Assembly (NCBI GenBank): GCA_024349705.1
Contig: AP026065.1
Coordinates: forward strand, 62,001-126,000
Source: Buchnera aphidicola (Ceratovacuna japonica)
Lineage (GTDB): Bacteria > Pseudomonadota > Gammaproteobacteria > Enterobacterales > Enterobacteriaceae
DNA length: 64,000 bases
Direction of reading: 5' to 3'
Translations under genes and position numbers: made by a program
In this document: positions 1 to 7,908 of the stretch, one piece after another
How the letters are laid out: the number at the start of each line of letters is the position of its first letter
Numbering within the stretch: position 1 is the first letter of the stretch
Notes under the pieces: model-generated
The model's input: only the letters and a program-made list of their open reading frames with translations
The model's database searches: none
What the model was told of the DNA's origin: nothing

Positions 1-768
1 ATAATATATTTTAAAATTTTTTATAATAATAAATATTATAATAAATTTGATATATGTTTACCTCTTAGTTTTATTAAATACATAAATAAAATTATTTATA
101 AAAAATCTAATAAAATATATGAAAAAAATGATATAAAAAAAAACTTTTATATGTTAAATAGTATAAAATTTGTTATATCTGCTTTTTTACAAAATTTTTT
201 TGTTAATTTGTCAAAATTATATAAGTTAAAACGTAATTATATTATAAAAATACATGATCCAAATTATGTATACGTTTTTGTAGGAGACAAACTATTTTTT
301 TTAGGGAAAAACATAATTTGCAAAAACAAAAATTCTGTTTTAATAAAAGAAATAAAATATTTAAAATATATAAATTTGGGTGATAATATGAATAATGAAT
401 TAGAAAAATTTAAAAAATATTTTTCAGAAAATACTGAAAAGTTAGCTTCAGAAAAAAATAATAATAAAATATTTTCAGATAAATCTTATAAAGAGAACTT
501 AGAAAAAGACATACTTAATAAAAAAATAAGTTGTATAGGAGATATAAAAATAAAAATATCTGTTAGATTAGGAAGTGTAAATATTAAAACAAAAAAGCTT
601 CTGTCTATAAAAAGCGGTTCTATAATACAATTAGATCAGTTAGCCGGAGAACCATTAGATATATTAGCAAATGGATGTTTAATAGCAAAAGGAGAGATAG
701 TAGTTATAAAAAATAAATATGGAATAAGAATTGTAAACATACTAAATAATATAAACGATTTAAAATAA
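1..768 (+). CDS. fliMN: Flagellar motor switch FliM C-terminus fused in frame to FliN (5' partial)
   Basis: The frame is open from base 1 through the stop at 766-768, so the 5' end lies outside the window. The first part matches the end of FliM: a FDICLPLSF stretch near codons 17-25 and a SpoA-like segment (LYKLKRNYIIKIHDPNYVYV...). From the ATG at 388 the protein is FliN, with a weak acidic/Lys-rich linker and then the SpoA domain with DQLAGEPLDILANGCLIAKGEIVV. FliM and FliN form the C-ring, the base of the flagellar switch and export platform. No in-frame stop separates the two parts. Tandem TGA-TAA stops at 381-386 lie in another frame just before the FliN ATG and probably mark the former fliM end. 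Translation may therefore give a fusion, a separate FliN from 388, or both. Homology to FliM and FliN is clear; functional fusion is inference. Confidence 0.8.
   Translation: MIYFKIFYNNKYYNKFDICLPLSFIKYINKIIYKKSNKIYEKNDIKKNFYMLNSIKFVISAFLQNFFVNLSKLYKLKRNYIIKIHDPNYVYVFVGDKLFFLGKNIICKNKNSVLIKEIKYLKYINLGDNMNNELEKFKKYFSENTEKLASEKNNNKIFSDKSYKENLEKDILNKKISCIGDIKIKISVRLGSVNIKTKKLLSIKSGSIIQLDQLAGEPLDILANGCLIAKGEIVVIKNKYGIRIVNILNNINDLK
376..390 (+). promoter_or_regulatory. fliN: Internal ribosome binding site and ATG for separate FliN
   Basis: A GGGTGA stretch at 378-383 sits four bases before the ATG at 388-390, where similarity to FliN (126 codons to the stop at 768) begins. It could drive FliN translation independently of the upstream fliM frame. 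The match to Shine-Dalgarno is weak, so this is a candidate only. Confidence 0.45.
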
Positions 769-908
769 TTTTTTTAGATTTTATATCTTATATTTTTTAA
801 ATTTTATAAATTTTTATAATATTTATATATTTATTTAATCATAATAAGATTTTGTTATTTATAATAATATTTTAAATTTTTAAATAACTCAATATTCTGG
901 AAATTATA

Positions 909-1649
909 ATGAAATATAGTAAAATTTTATTATTTTTGTTTTCATTACTTTCTACTTCTGTGTACTCTATGAATTTAAATTCAATTAACAATTTATTTTT
1001 TAATAAAGGAAGTGATTTTTCAATTCCTTTAGATATTTTAATAATAATGAGTTCTTTAAGTTTCATACCTGCTATTATTCTGTTAATGACTAGTTTTACT
1101 AGAATAATAATCGTTCTTAGTCTTCTTAGAAATGCTTTAGGAATGACTTATTCACCTCCTAATCAAATATTGATTGGGTTAAGTTTGTTCATTACATTTT
1201 TTATAATGTCTCCAATTTTTAACTTAGTTTATAAAGATGCTTATTTACCATTTATTAATAAAAAAATTGGTTATGAGATAGCTATAAATAAAGCTGTTTT
1301 TCCATTTAAAAAATTTATGCTTGGACAGATAAAAGAATCAGATATATCTTTTTTTTTAAAATTATCTAAAGAAAAAAAAGAAAAGTTTAGCAATAAATAT
1401 GACATACCTATATATGTTATAATACCTGCTTTTATAGCTAATGAATTGAAAATAGCTTTTCAAATAGGTTTTATAATATTTATACCTTTTATAGTAATAG
1501 ATTTAATTATATCTAGTATTTTAATGGCTTTAGGTATGATGATGGTTCCTCCATCTAGTATATCTTTACCATTCAAATTAATACTTTTTGTATTGTCAGA
1601 TGGATGGAATTTATTAATAAGCTCTTTGGTTAATAGTTTTTATTTTTAA
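909..1649 (+). CDS. fliP: Flagellar type III export apparatus protein FliP
   Basis: 246 residues, the usual FliP length (about 245). A hydrophobic N-terminal signal-like segment (residues 4-20) is followed by two strong family blocks: MTSFTRIIIVLSLLRNALG with PPNQILIGL near residues 60-90, and the C-terminal membrane block FIIFIPFIVIDLIISSILMALGMMMVPP near residues 188-216. FliP, with FliQ and FliR, forms the export gate of the flagellar basal body in the inner membrane. A TGGA-type ribosome site lies at 898-901. The gene follows fliN directly; fliO, which lies between fliN and fliP in E. coli, has no counterpart in the 140-base gap. In Buchnera the basal body is thought to serve as an export machine rather than for swimming (known from the genus, not shown here). 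Confidence 0.96.
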   Translation: MKYSKILLFLFSLLSTSVYSMNLNSINNLFFNKGSDFSIPLDILIIMSSLSFIPAIILLMTSFTRIIIVLSLLRNALGMTYSPPNQILIGLSLFITFFIMSPIFNLVYKDAYLPFINKKIGYEIAINKAVFPFKKFMLGQIKESDISFFLKLSKEKKEKFSNKYDIPIYVIIPAFIANELKIAFQIGFIIFIPFIVIDLIISSILMALGMMMVPPSSISLPFKLILFVLSDGWNLLISSLVNSFYF

Positions 1650-1684
1650 ATTTTATTTTATTTTTAAAAAATTAGGTGAAAAAT

Positions 1685-1957
1685 ATGACTTTAGAAACTG
1701 TAGATAGTTTATTAGGCGAATCAATAAAAATGATTTTAATATTATCTATGCCATTATTAATTGTTGTATTATTAATAGGATTAATAATAAGTATATTACA
1801 ATCTGCTACTCAAATTAATGAACAAACATTATCTTTTGTACCAAAGATGTTTTCTATATTAAGCATATTAATATTACTAGGACCTTGGATGCTTAATACT
1901 ATAATAAATTATATTAAAGATTTATTTAAAATATTACCTATTGTTATAAACGCATGA
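1685..1957 (+). CDS. fliQ: Flagellar type III export apparatus protein FliQ
   Basis: 90 residues, matching the family length of about 89. Two membrane helices flank the signature IISILQSATQINEQTLSFVPK and the sequence continues with LGPWMLN. I start at the ATG at 1685 because AGGTG at 1674-1678 is a good ribosome site at the right distance; an in-frame GTG at 1676 would bury that site and add three residues the family lacks. FliQ is a small inner-membrane subunit of the flagellar export gate. It lies between fliP and fliR and overlaps fliR by ATGA, which suggests translational coupling. Confidence 0.95.
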   Translation: MTLETVDSLLGESIKMILILSMPLLIVVLLIGLIISILQSATQINEQTLSFVPKMFSILSILILLGPWMLNTIINYIKDLFKILPIVINA

Positions 1958-2742
1958 TAAATTTTAATTTTTATGAAATTTTTAATATTTTAAATAAACT
2001 GATTTTTCCGTTTTTTAGAATATTGTCTATGTTAATTATGATGCCTATTTTTGGGGAAAATTTTTTAAATAAAAGAATAAAAATATTATTTTCAATGTTT
2101 TTAAGTATTTTATATATTAATATATATAAAATAGAAAACAATTTAAATTTATTTTCTAATTATGGTTTTTTAATTTTATTTAAACAAATATTTATAGGAA
2201 TAATAATTGGTTTTTTAATACAATTAATTTTTTCAATATCAGTTATAATTGGAGAAATAATAAGTTCACAAATAGGGTTGTCTTTTTCTACTATTTTTGA
2301 TATATCCCAGAAATGGAATTCTTCGATATTTTCTTATTTCATAAAAATATTTATTTTAATGATTTTTTTATCTATCAATGGACATTTTTGGATTATTTAT
2401 ACTATATTCAACAGTTTTGAAATAATACCAATTGAAAATTCAAATTTTTCTAAAAAAATTTTTTTTTTAATATTATATTTTTTTGCTAATACCTTTTGTA
2501 ATGGCATTTTAATAGTTTTACCTATTATTATATCTATTTTAGCATTAAATATAATGATGGCTATATTAAATAGAACAATACCTCAGTTTTCTGTTTTTTC
2601 AGTTTTTTTGCCAGTTCTTTTATTAATAAGTTTTTTAATTTTTTATTTTTATGTACCAATTAACATAAATAGTTTCGTTTTTTTTTTAAGAACTTCATTT
2701 GAAAAAATAAATAATTTAAAAAAAGATTTAATTTTTTATTAA
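1954..2742 (+). CDS. fliR: Flagellar type III export apparatus protein FliR
   Basis: 262 residues, the usual FliR length, mostly hydrophobic with about six predicted membrane segments. Family features are the early RILSMLIMMPIFGENFLNKRIKI block, QIGLSFSTIFD near residues 106-116, and ALNIMMAILNRTIPQFSVFSV near residues 197-217. It completes the FliPQR gate. Its ATG overlaps the fliQ stop (ATGA at 1954-1957), so it is very likely translated by coupling. It is the last gene of this plus-strand run and faces rpmG; an inverted repeat at 2787-2840 separates them. Confidence 0.95.
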   Translation: MINFNFYEIFNILNKLIFPFFRILSMLIMMPIFGENFLNKRIKILFSMFLSILYINIYKIENNLNLFSNYGFLILFKQIFIGIIIGFLIQLIFSISVIIGEIISSQIGLSFSTIFDISQKWNSSIFSYFIKIFILMIFLSINGHFWIIYTIFNSFEIIPIENSNFSKKIFFLILYFFANTFCNGILIVLPIIISILALNIMMAILNRTIPQFSVFSVFLPVLLLISFLIFYFYVPININSFVFFLRTSFEKINNLKKDLIFY

Positions 2743-2786
2743 TTTTAGGTTATTTTTTTAATATTATATATTTTTATTATTTTAAA

Positions 2787-2840
2787 ATTAAACGAATTGA
2801 TTTATTTTATAATTTTTTTATTATTTTCAATTCGTTTAAT
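2787..2840. terminator. Long-loop inverted repeat between convergent fliR and rpmG
   Basis: Perfect 14-base arms (2787-2800 and 2827-2840; ATTAAACGAATTGA and its reverse complement) enclose a 26-base T-rich loop. The arms include several G/C bases, uncommon in this sequence. It sits between two convergent genes and could terminate both directions. The loop is longer than in typical intrinsic terminators. Confidence 0.6.
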
Positions 2841-2859
2841 AAATTTAATTTTTATATAT

Positions 2860-3027
2860 TTATTTTATTTCATGTTCTTTGTACCATACATGTTTTTTTA
2901 CTATTGGATCATATTTTTTTAATTTAAGTTTTTCTGGTTTATTTATTTTATTTTTACTAGTAGTATAAAAATGACCATTATTTGAAGTTGATAACAATTT
3001 TATTTTCTTTCTAGATTTTTTAGCCAT
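2860..3027 (-). CDS. rpmG: 50S ribosomal protein L33
   Basis: 55 codons read on the minus strand: start [20 protein letters not shown], then [20 protein letters not shown], ending VWYKEHEIK. This matches the 55-residue bacterial L33 along its whole length (E. coli [26 protein letters not shown]). The start ATG (complement of 3025-3027) is preceded by AAGGAA. It lies 27 bases after rpmB, the usual rpmB-rpmG pair. L33 is a small basic protein of the large subunit near the E site. Too short to pass a 60-residue ORF cutoff, but not in doubt. Confidence 0.96.
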   Translation of the reverse strand: MAKKSRKKIKLLSTSNNGHFYTTSKNKINKPEKLKLKKYDPIVKKHVWYKEHEIK

Positions 3028-3054
3028 GTATTTCCTTAAAATAATATGTTTTTT

Positions 3055-3273
3055 TTAAAAATATTTTTTAAATATTGCATCTATTCCTTTCTTATTTATC
3101 AGTCTAATCCCTTTAGTACTTGTTTTTATTTTTATAAATCTATTTATACTTGGCACCCAAAATTTATGTTTATGAATATTAGATTTAAATTTTCTTCTTT
3201 TAGCATTCATAGCATGTGATCTTTTATTTCCAAACATAGTTTTTTTTTTAGTAATTTTGCATATTTTTGACAT
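3055..3273 (-). CDS. rpmB: 50S ribosomal protein L28
   Basis: 72 residues, slightly shorter than E. coli L28 (78). The start MSKICKITKKKTMFGNKRSH followed by AMNAKRRKFKSNIHKHKFWV corresponds to the family pattern of G-N-V-S-H-(A)-N-T-R-F-PNLH-RFWV. An AAGG ribosome site precedes the start. It heads the rpmB-rpmG pair on the minus strand and lies 44 bases downstream of ppa. Product is a large-subunit protein near the L1 region. Confidence 0.96.
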   Translation of the reverse strand: MSKICKITKKKTMFGNKRSHAMNAKRRKFKSNIHKHKFWVPSINRFIKIKTSTKGIRLINKKGIDAIFKKYF

Positions 3274-3317
3274 TTTTTACCTTAAATATACTATTTTATA
3301 TATTTAGTATAAAATAT

Positions 3318-3854
3318 TTAATTTTTTATATTCTTATAACTTTCTATAGATTTTAATATTTCATTTTTTGCTTCTTTTTTATCTCCCCATCCAATTATTT
3401 TTATCCATTTATTTTTTTCTAGTTTTTTATAGTTATAGAAAAAATTTTGTATTTTTTCTTTTATACTTTTTTCTAAATATTTTATGTCTGATATTTTTTT
3501 ATATTCTTGAGTTACTTTTTTATTAGGTAAACCAATTATTTTATTATCTTTTCCTGATTCATCTATCATTTTTAATATCCCTATAGGAACACATCTAATA
3601 ATAGATTTTGGAATTATAGGATATGGTGTTATTACTAATATGTCTAAACAATCTCCATCTTCTGATAAAGTATTATTTATGTATCCATAATTATATGGAT
3701 AAAACATAGCTACAGGAATAAATCTATCTACAAATATATTTCCACAATTTTTGTTAATTTCATATTTTACTGGATAAGAATTAGATGATATTTCTATAAT
3801 AGCAAAAATATCATTTGGAGGATTTTTTCCTGACGGTATTTTTTTTAAATTCAT
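3318..3854 (-). CDS. ppa: Inorganic pyrophosphatase
   Basis: 178 residues, the size of family I soluble pyrophosphatases (E. coli 176). It hydrolyses PPi released by biosynthetic and aminoacylation reactions. Signatures are the N-terminal IEISSNSYPVKYEINK (substrate-binding lysine region), YPYNYGYINNTLSEDGDCLDILV with the metal-binding aspartates of the D-G-D-x-x-D motif, and a KEKIQNFFYNYKKLEKNKWIKIIGW C-terminal block. No clear ribosome site precedes the ATG. It lies downstream of rnpB on the same strand, separated by about 300 A/T-rich bases. Confidence 0.97.
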   Translation of the reverse strand: MNLKKIPSGKNPPNDIFAIIEISSNSYPVKYEINKNCGNIFVDRFIPVAMFYPYNYGYINNTLSEDGDCLDILVITPYPIIPKSIIRCVPIGILKMIDESGKDNKIIGLPNKKVTQEYKKISDIKYLEKSIKEKIQNFFYNYKKLEKNKWIKIIGWGDKKEAKNEILKSIESYKNIKN

Positions 3855-4156
3855 TTTAAAATACTATAATATTTTATATTATTTATAAAATATTATATTA
3901 ATTAATATTATATATAAATTATTATATATTAATTTTATTTTTTTTATAAAATATTTTTTATATTTTTTAGTAATTATGAGTTTTAATTATAAAATTTATA
4001 ATATATTTTTTTATTATTTAAAAGTAAAAACATTTATTTATTAAAAAAATTTTATATTTTTTATAATTTTTAAAAATATAATGTTTAAAAAAATAAAATA
4101 GTTTTATAAACTATATGTTTTTTTTTAAAATTTTTTTTTAATAAGTTTATAAAATT
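3855..4156. other. A/T-rich spacer between rnpB and ppa
   Basis: About 300 bases almost entirely A and T. I see no open frame with protein-like content, no tRNA and no convincing hairpin. It presumably holds the ppa promoter and the 3' trailer of the RNase P RNA precursor, but in such composition promoter boxes cannot be told from background. Confidence 0.5.
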
Positions 4157-4559
4157 GTTAAAGTTAGACTATAAGCCGGATTCTGTATTAAACAGTTATT
4201 CATCTAGATTAATAATCACTTATTAATTCATGCGACCTACCCAGACTATTTATTTAACGGGTCTTTTATATAAAGTCTTGTTTGGTCTTGCTCTAAGCGG
4301 AGTTTGCATTGCCATAATTTGTTACCAATTTATGCGGTGTGCTTTTACCACACCTTTTCACCCTTTCCTAAAAGTTTTAATAAATTTTTTAGGAGGTATT
4401 TTTTCTGTTGCACTTTTCGTAAGTTTACACTTCCCAGGAATTACCTGGCGCTTTAACCCGTGTAGAGTCCGGACTTTCCTCTTTTTTATATATAAAAATT
4501 TTTAAAAGTTTTATAATATTTTTTATTTAAAAAAAAGCAACTGTATGTCTAACTTTAAC
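4157..4559 (-). ncRNA. rnpB: RNase P RNA (M1 RNA)
   Basis: Read on the minus strand, this is the catalytic RNA of RNase P, which trims tRNA 5' leaders. Conserved elements are visible in order: GAGGAAAGTCCGGACTC (complement near 4465-4482), GGGTGAAAAGGTGTGGTAA, CAAACTCCGCTTAGAGCAAG, the GGGTAGG segment, and the 3' block TAGATGAATAACTG followed by ACAGAATCCGGCTTA. The ends are set by a 13-base perfect P1 helix: 4547-4559 (5' strand, GTTAAAGTTAGAC on the RNA) pairs with 4157-4169. At about 403 nt it is somewhat longer than E. coli M1 (377), with A/U-rich peripheral arms. It lies between rsmI and ppa. An open frame on the plus strand inside it (4230-4505) is not a gene. Confidence 0.97.
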
Positions 4560-4565
4560 TATATA

Positions 4566-4594
4566 AATATATTATACATATTTGTAAATGTCAT
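4566..4594 (-). promoter_or_regulatory. Candidate sigma-70 promoter for rnpB
   Basis: On the minus strand ATGACA (complement of 4589-4594), a 17-base spacer and TATATT (complement of 4566-4571) are followed six bases later by the predicted RNA 5' end at 4559. Spacing and start position are ideal, each box differing from consensus by one base. The -35 overlaps the rsmI stop codon. Chance matches are frequent in A/T-rich DNA. Confidence 0.45.
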
Positions 4595-5439
4595 TTTTTT
4601 TTTAAAATATATTTATATAATAAATTTTTATTTATATTATGTATTTTAGATGTTATTTTTATTGAGTGACTCTGTGTCAATATTTTTCTTAGTATTTTGA
4701 ATGTTCTTAACATTTTTTTTTTTATTTTTTTTTTTTTTTTTTTATTTCCTTTTATTATTAAAACTATTTCTCCTCTTATTCTATTTTTATCAAATTTTAG
4801 CCATTTTATTAAATTTTTCAAATTAGTTTTTTTAAAAGTTTCCCATAATTTTGTTATCTCTTTTGAAAACGTAATAGTTCTATTATCACCGAAAAATTTT
4901 ATCATATATTTTAAAGATTTAATTATTCTATTTGAAGTTTCATATAAAATTATAGTTCTTTTTTCTAAAGATAATCTTTTAAACATTTTTTCTTTTTCTT
5001 TGCATTTCTTTGGTATAAATCCTTCATAACAAAAACTCTTTGAACTTATTCCTGAACTAACAATTGCAGAAATAGCAGAACATGCTCCTGGTATAGGAAT
5101 TATTTTTATATTTTTTTTATAACACATCTTAATTATTATTTCCCCAGGATCATTTATTATAGGAGTTCCGGCTTTTGAAACTATTGCAACATCTTTTTTT
5201 TTATATAATTCAACAAATATTTTTTTACTTTTTTTTTTCTCATTATTTTTGTTTAAAGAAATAACATTAGATTTTATTTTATAAAAATTTAATAGTTTTC
5301 TTGTATGATTTATGTTTTCTGATGCTATAATTTTAACATTTTTTAATACTTGTATAGCTCTATATGTTATATCTTTTATATTTCCTATTGGAGTGGATAC
5401 TATATATATATTTCCAAAATTTTCATTTATCTTTTTCAT
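4591..5439 (-). CDS. rsmI: 16S rRNA (cytidine-1402 2'-O) methyltransferase RsmI
   Basis: 282 residues (E. coli 286). RsmI uses SAM to methylate the ribose of C1402 in the decoding centre. The tetrapyrrole-methylase fold is recognisable: NIYIVSTPIGNIKDITYRAI at residues 9-28, NHTRKLLNFYKI (family DTRHTGKLL), VAIVSKAGTPIINDPGE (family SDAGTPLISDPG) and PIPGACSAISAIVSSG. The C-terminal 50 residues begin with a run of lysines encoded by an unbroken stretch of 19 A on the coding strand (4725-4743), a likely slippage site. Its stop lies 32 bases before the rnpB 5' end on the same strand. Confidence 0.93.
   Translation of the reverse strand: MKKINENFGNIYIVSTPIGNIKDITYRAIQVLKNVKIIASENINHTRKLLNFYKIKSNVISLNKNNEKKKSKKIFVELYKKKDVAIVSKAGTPIINDPGEIIIKMCYKKNIKIIPIPGACSAISAIVSSGISSKSFCYEGFIPKKCKEKEKMFKRLSLEKRTIILYETSNRIIKSLKYMIKFFGDNRTITFSKEITKLWETFKKTNLKNLIKWLKFDKNRIRGEIVLIIKGNKKKKKKIKKKMLRTFKILRKILTQSHSIKITSKIHNINKNLLYKYILKKK
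4725..4743 (-). repeat. 19-base homopolymer (poly-A on coding strand) inside rsmI
   Basis: Nineteen consecutive T on the plus strand, read as 19 A in rsmI, encoding KKKKKK. A second run of 11 T (4713-4723) is separated from it by one A. It is the longest single-base run I found in the window and is expected to promote replication and transcription slippage. Confidence 0.9.
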
Positions 5440-5582
5440 AACATTTTTTATATTTTGTAATTTTAAGTATTATAATAAAACTTTTTATAAAAAAATAAAT
5501 TAAATAATATTATTATTATTTTTTAAGATTTTTTAATATTTTTTAATTCTATTATATAATAATTTTTATTTTAGGATTTATT

Positions 5583-6794
5583 ATGAAAAGAGTAGTAATA
5601 ACTGGAATGGGTATTATTTCTAGTATAGGAAATAATAAAAAAGAAGTTTTAAGGTCTTTAAAATTAGGAAAATCAGGAATTTCTTTTTCTAAAGAAATGT
5701 TTAATTTAGGCATGAAAAGTAATGTAATTGGAAATATAAAAATAAAAAAACTTAGTAAAATTGATAACAAAATATTTAGATTTATGAATATGTCTTCTAT
5801 ATATGCTTATTTTTCTTTTTTAGAAGCTGTAGAAGACTCAAAATTAGACTTTAACATGTATCAAAAAAATTATAGAGTGGGATTAATATCTGGATCTGGA
5901 AATTCTTATTATAGATTTAGAAATTTTTCTAATAAAAATTTTAAAAGTCATAATATAGATCCATACGTTTTAATAAAAAGTCTTCCATCTAATATTTCTT
6001 CTTGTTTATCTACATATTTTAAAATATATGGTATTACTTATTCTATAAGTTCTGCATGCACTACATCATCTCATTGTATTTGTAATTCTTATGATTTAAT
6101 AAAATATGGAAAACAGGATATTATGTTTGCTGGAGGTAGTGAAGAAATAAATTTGAAGTTAGCAAATGGATTTGACATGATGAAAGTGCTTTCTAGAAAA
6201 AGAAATAAATCTCCTCAAAAGTCTTCTAGAGCGTTTGACAACGACAGAGATGGATTTGTTATTTCAGGTGGTGCAGGATTTTTAGTTTTAGAAGAATTGA
6301 ATTTTGCAATTTCTAGAAAAGCTAATATATATGCTGAAATTGTTAATTATTCTTCTCTTTCTAATGGAGAAAGTATGATATTACCTTCAGAAGATAGGTC
6401 AGTAGAATGTATGAAAAGAGCTTTAAAAGGAATAAAAAAAATAGATTATATAAACGCACACGCTACTTCTACAAAAATAGGAGATTATATAGAATATAAT
6501 GCAATTTTAAAAGTTTTTAAAAAAAATAATTTTATTCCTATAATTTCTTCTACTAAATCTATGACAGGTCATTCTTTGGGTGCATCTGGAGTACATGAAA
6601 TAATTTATACTATATTAATGATGAAAAATAATTTTATAGCACCTTCTATTAATATAAAAAAAATAGATTCTAGATTTTTTGTTAATAATATTGCATTAAA
6701 AAAAATTAACAAAAAGATTTATATAGCTATGTCTAATAATTTTGGTTTTGGTGGTACTAATGTGAGTGTAGTAATAAAAAATTTTATTTTATAA
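5583..6794 (+). CDS. fabB: 3-oxoacyl-[ACP] synthase I (KAS I)
   Basis: 403 residues, against 406 in E. coli FabB, and similar from start to end (MKRVVITGMGIISSIGNN; SSIYAY; GFGGTNVSVV). FabB condenses malonyl-ACP with acyl-ACP in fatty acid elongation. The catalytic residues are present: Cys159 in SISSACTTSSH, His293 in NAHATST, Lys325 and His330 in STKSMTGHSLGA. A TAGGA ribosome site precedes the ATG. It stands alone between rsmI (divergent) and talA, with a hairpin behind it. KAS I rather than KAS II is supported by closer matching to FabB (PYV, GKQDIMFAGG.EE) and by gene order in Buchnera. Confidence 0.97.
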   Translation: MKRVVITGMGIISSIGNNKKEVLRSLKLGKSGISFSKEMFNLGMKSNVIGNIKIKKLSKIDNKIFRFMNMSSIYAYFSFLEAVEDSKLDFNMYQKNYRVGLISGSGNSYYRFRNFSNKNFKSHNIDPYVLIKSLPSNISSCLSTYFKIYGITYSISSACTTSSHCICNSYDLIKYGKQDIMFAGGSEEINLKLANGFDMMKVLSRKRNKSPQKSSRAFDNDRDGFVISGGAGFLVLEELNFAISRKANIYAEIVNYSSLSNGESMILPSEDRSVECMKRALKGIKKIDYINAHATSTKIGDYIEYNAILKVFKKNNFIPIISSTKSMTGHSLGASGVHEIIYTILMMKNNFIAPSINIKKIDSRFFVNNIALKKINKKIYIAMSNNFGFGGTNVSVVIKNFIL

Positions 6795-6803
6795 TTTTAA
6801 TTT

Positions 6804-6860
6804 AAAAATAAATAATTACATTTTATTTTGATACATATATAATGTAATAAATTTATTTTT
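6804..6860 (+). terminator. Candidate terminator downstream of fabB
   Basis: Arms 6804-6822 and 6841-6860 pair over 10 plus 8 bases with a small 1x2 internal loop and an 18-base terminal loop; the descending arm ends in T-rich sequence. The stem is nearly all A-T, so significance is moderate. Confidence 0.4.
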
Positions 6861-6896
6861 TATTTAATTTTAAAACTTTTTCAGGAGTAAATTGTT

Positions 6897-7847
6897 TTGA
6901 ATCAATTAGATCAATTAAAAAAATATAGTACTATTGTTGTAGATACAGGAAATGTAGAATTAATAAAAAAATTTTTACCTCAAGATGCTACTACTAATCC
7001 TTCTTTAATATTAAATACAATTAAATTACCTAAATACAAAAGTTTTATATTAAAATCTATAGAATATGCAAAAAGAAAAAATATTACTTTAAAAGAAAAA
7101 ATTATTACAGCAAGTAATAAAATATCTGTAGATATAGGAACAGAAATTTTAAGTATTATACCAGGAAGAGTATCTACTGAAATAGATGCAAGAGTTTCAT
7201 TTAACACAAATTTATGTATTTTATATGCTAAAGAAATTATAAATATGTATAAAGAAAATGGAATAGAAAGAGATAGAATTTTAATAAAATTAGCTTCAAC
7301 TTGGGAGGCTATTAAAGCAGCTAAAGAGCTTGAAAAAGAAGATATAAATTGTAATTTAACTTTATTGTTCTCTTTTGCGCAAGCAAGAGCTTGTGCTGAA
7401 TCCGGTGTATTTTTAATATCTCCGTTTGTAGGAAGAATATATGATTGGTATAAGAAAAATAATAATTTAAGTTATATTGATTCAGATAATGATCCTGGGG
7501 TAAACTCTGTAAAAAAAATTTTTAATTTCTACAAGAAATATGAATACAAAACTATTATAATGGCTGCTAGTTTTAGAAATGTTAATCAGATATTAAAATT
7601 ATCTGGATGTGATTATTTAACTATATCTCCTATATTATTATCTAAATTGCAATCTAATTTTGATAAAATATGTAAAAATCTTACAATTCCTTCCAAGTGT
7701 AAAATTTATAAAAGTAATATTACTGAAGAAGAATTTAGGTTTGAGCATAATGAGGACGTTATGGCTACAGAAAAATTATCTGAAGGAATAAGACAATTTG
7801 GATATGATCAAAAAAAGATAGAAAACATTATTATTAAAAATATTTAA
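6897..7847 (+). CDS. talA: Transaldolase
   Basis: 316 residues, the length of E. coli TalA/TalB. It transfers a dihydroxyacetone unit between sugar phosphates in the non-oxidative pentose phosphate pathway. Family blocks: [10 protein letters not shown] (residues 30-39), the Schiff-base lysine Lys131 in [12 protein letters not shown], and [26 protein letters not shown]. The start is an unusual TTG at 6897, chosen because AGGAG at 6883-6887 lies nine bases upstream and [19 protein letters not shown] aligns with the family N-terminus; no ATG or GTG serves. It precedes tktA, the partner enzyme, by about 60 bases. Confidence 0.96.
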   Translation: MNQLDQLKKYSTIVVDTGNVELIKKFLPQDATTNPSLILNTIKLPKYKSFILKSIEYAKRKNITLKEKIITASNKISVDIGTEILSIIPGRVSTEIDARVSFNTNLCILYAKEIINMYKENGIERDRILIKLASTWEAIKAAKELEKEDINCNLTLLFSFAQARACAESGVFLISPFVGRIYDWYKKNNNLSYIDSDNDPGVNSVKKIFNFYKKYEYKTIIMAASFRNVNQILKLSGCDYLTISPILLSKLQSNFDKICKNLTIPSKCKIYKSNITEEEFRFEHNEDVMATEKLSEGIRQFGYDQKKIENIIIKNI

Positions 7848-7908
7848 TTTTATGTAATATTTATGTAATATGTTTTTTAAATTTTAAAAAAAAATTTTGG
7901 AGTATTAT

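Noticed and set aside
4230..4505. 91-codon open frame on the plus strand
   Set aside because: It lies entirely within the RNase P RNA gene on the opposite strand, and its sequence is explained by conserved rnpB segments.
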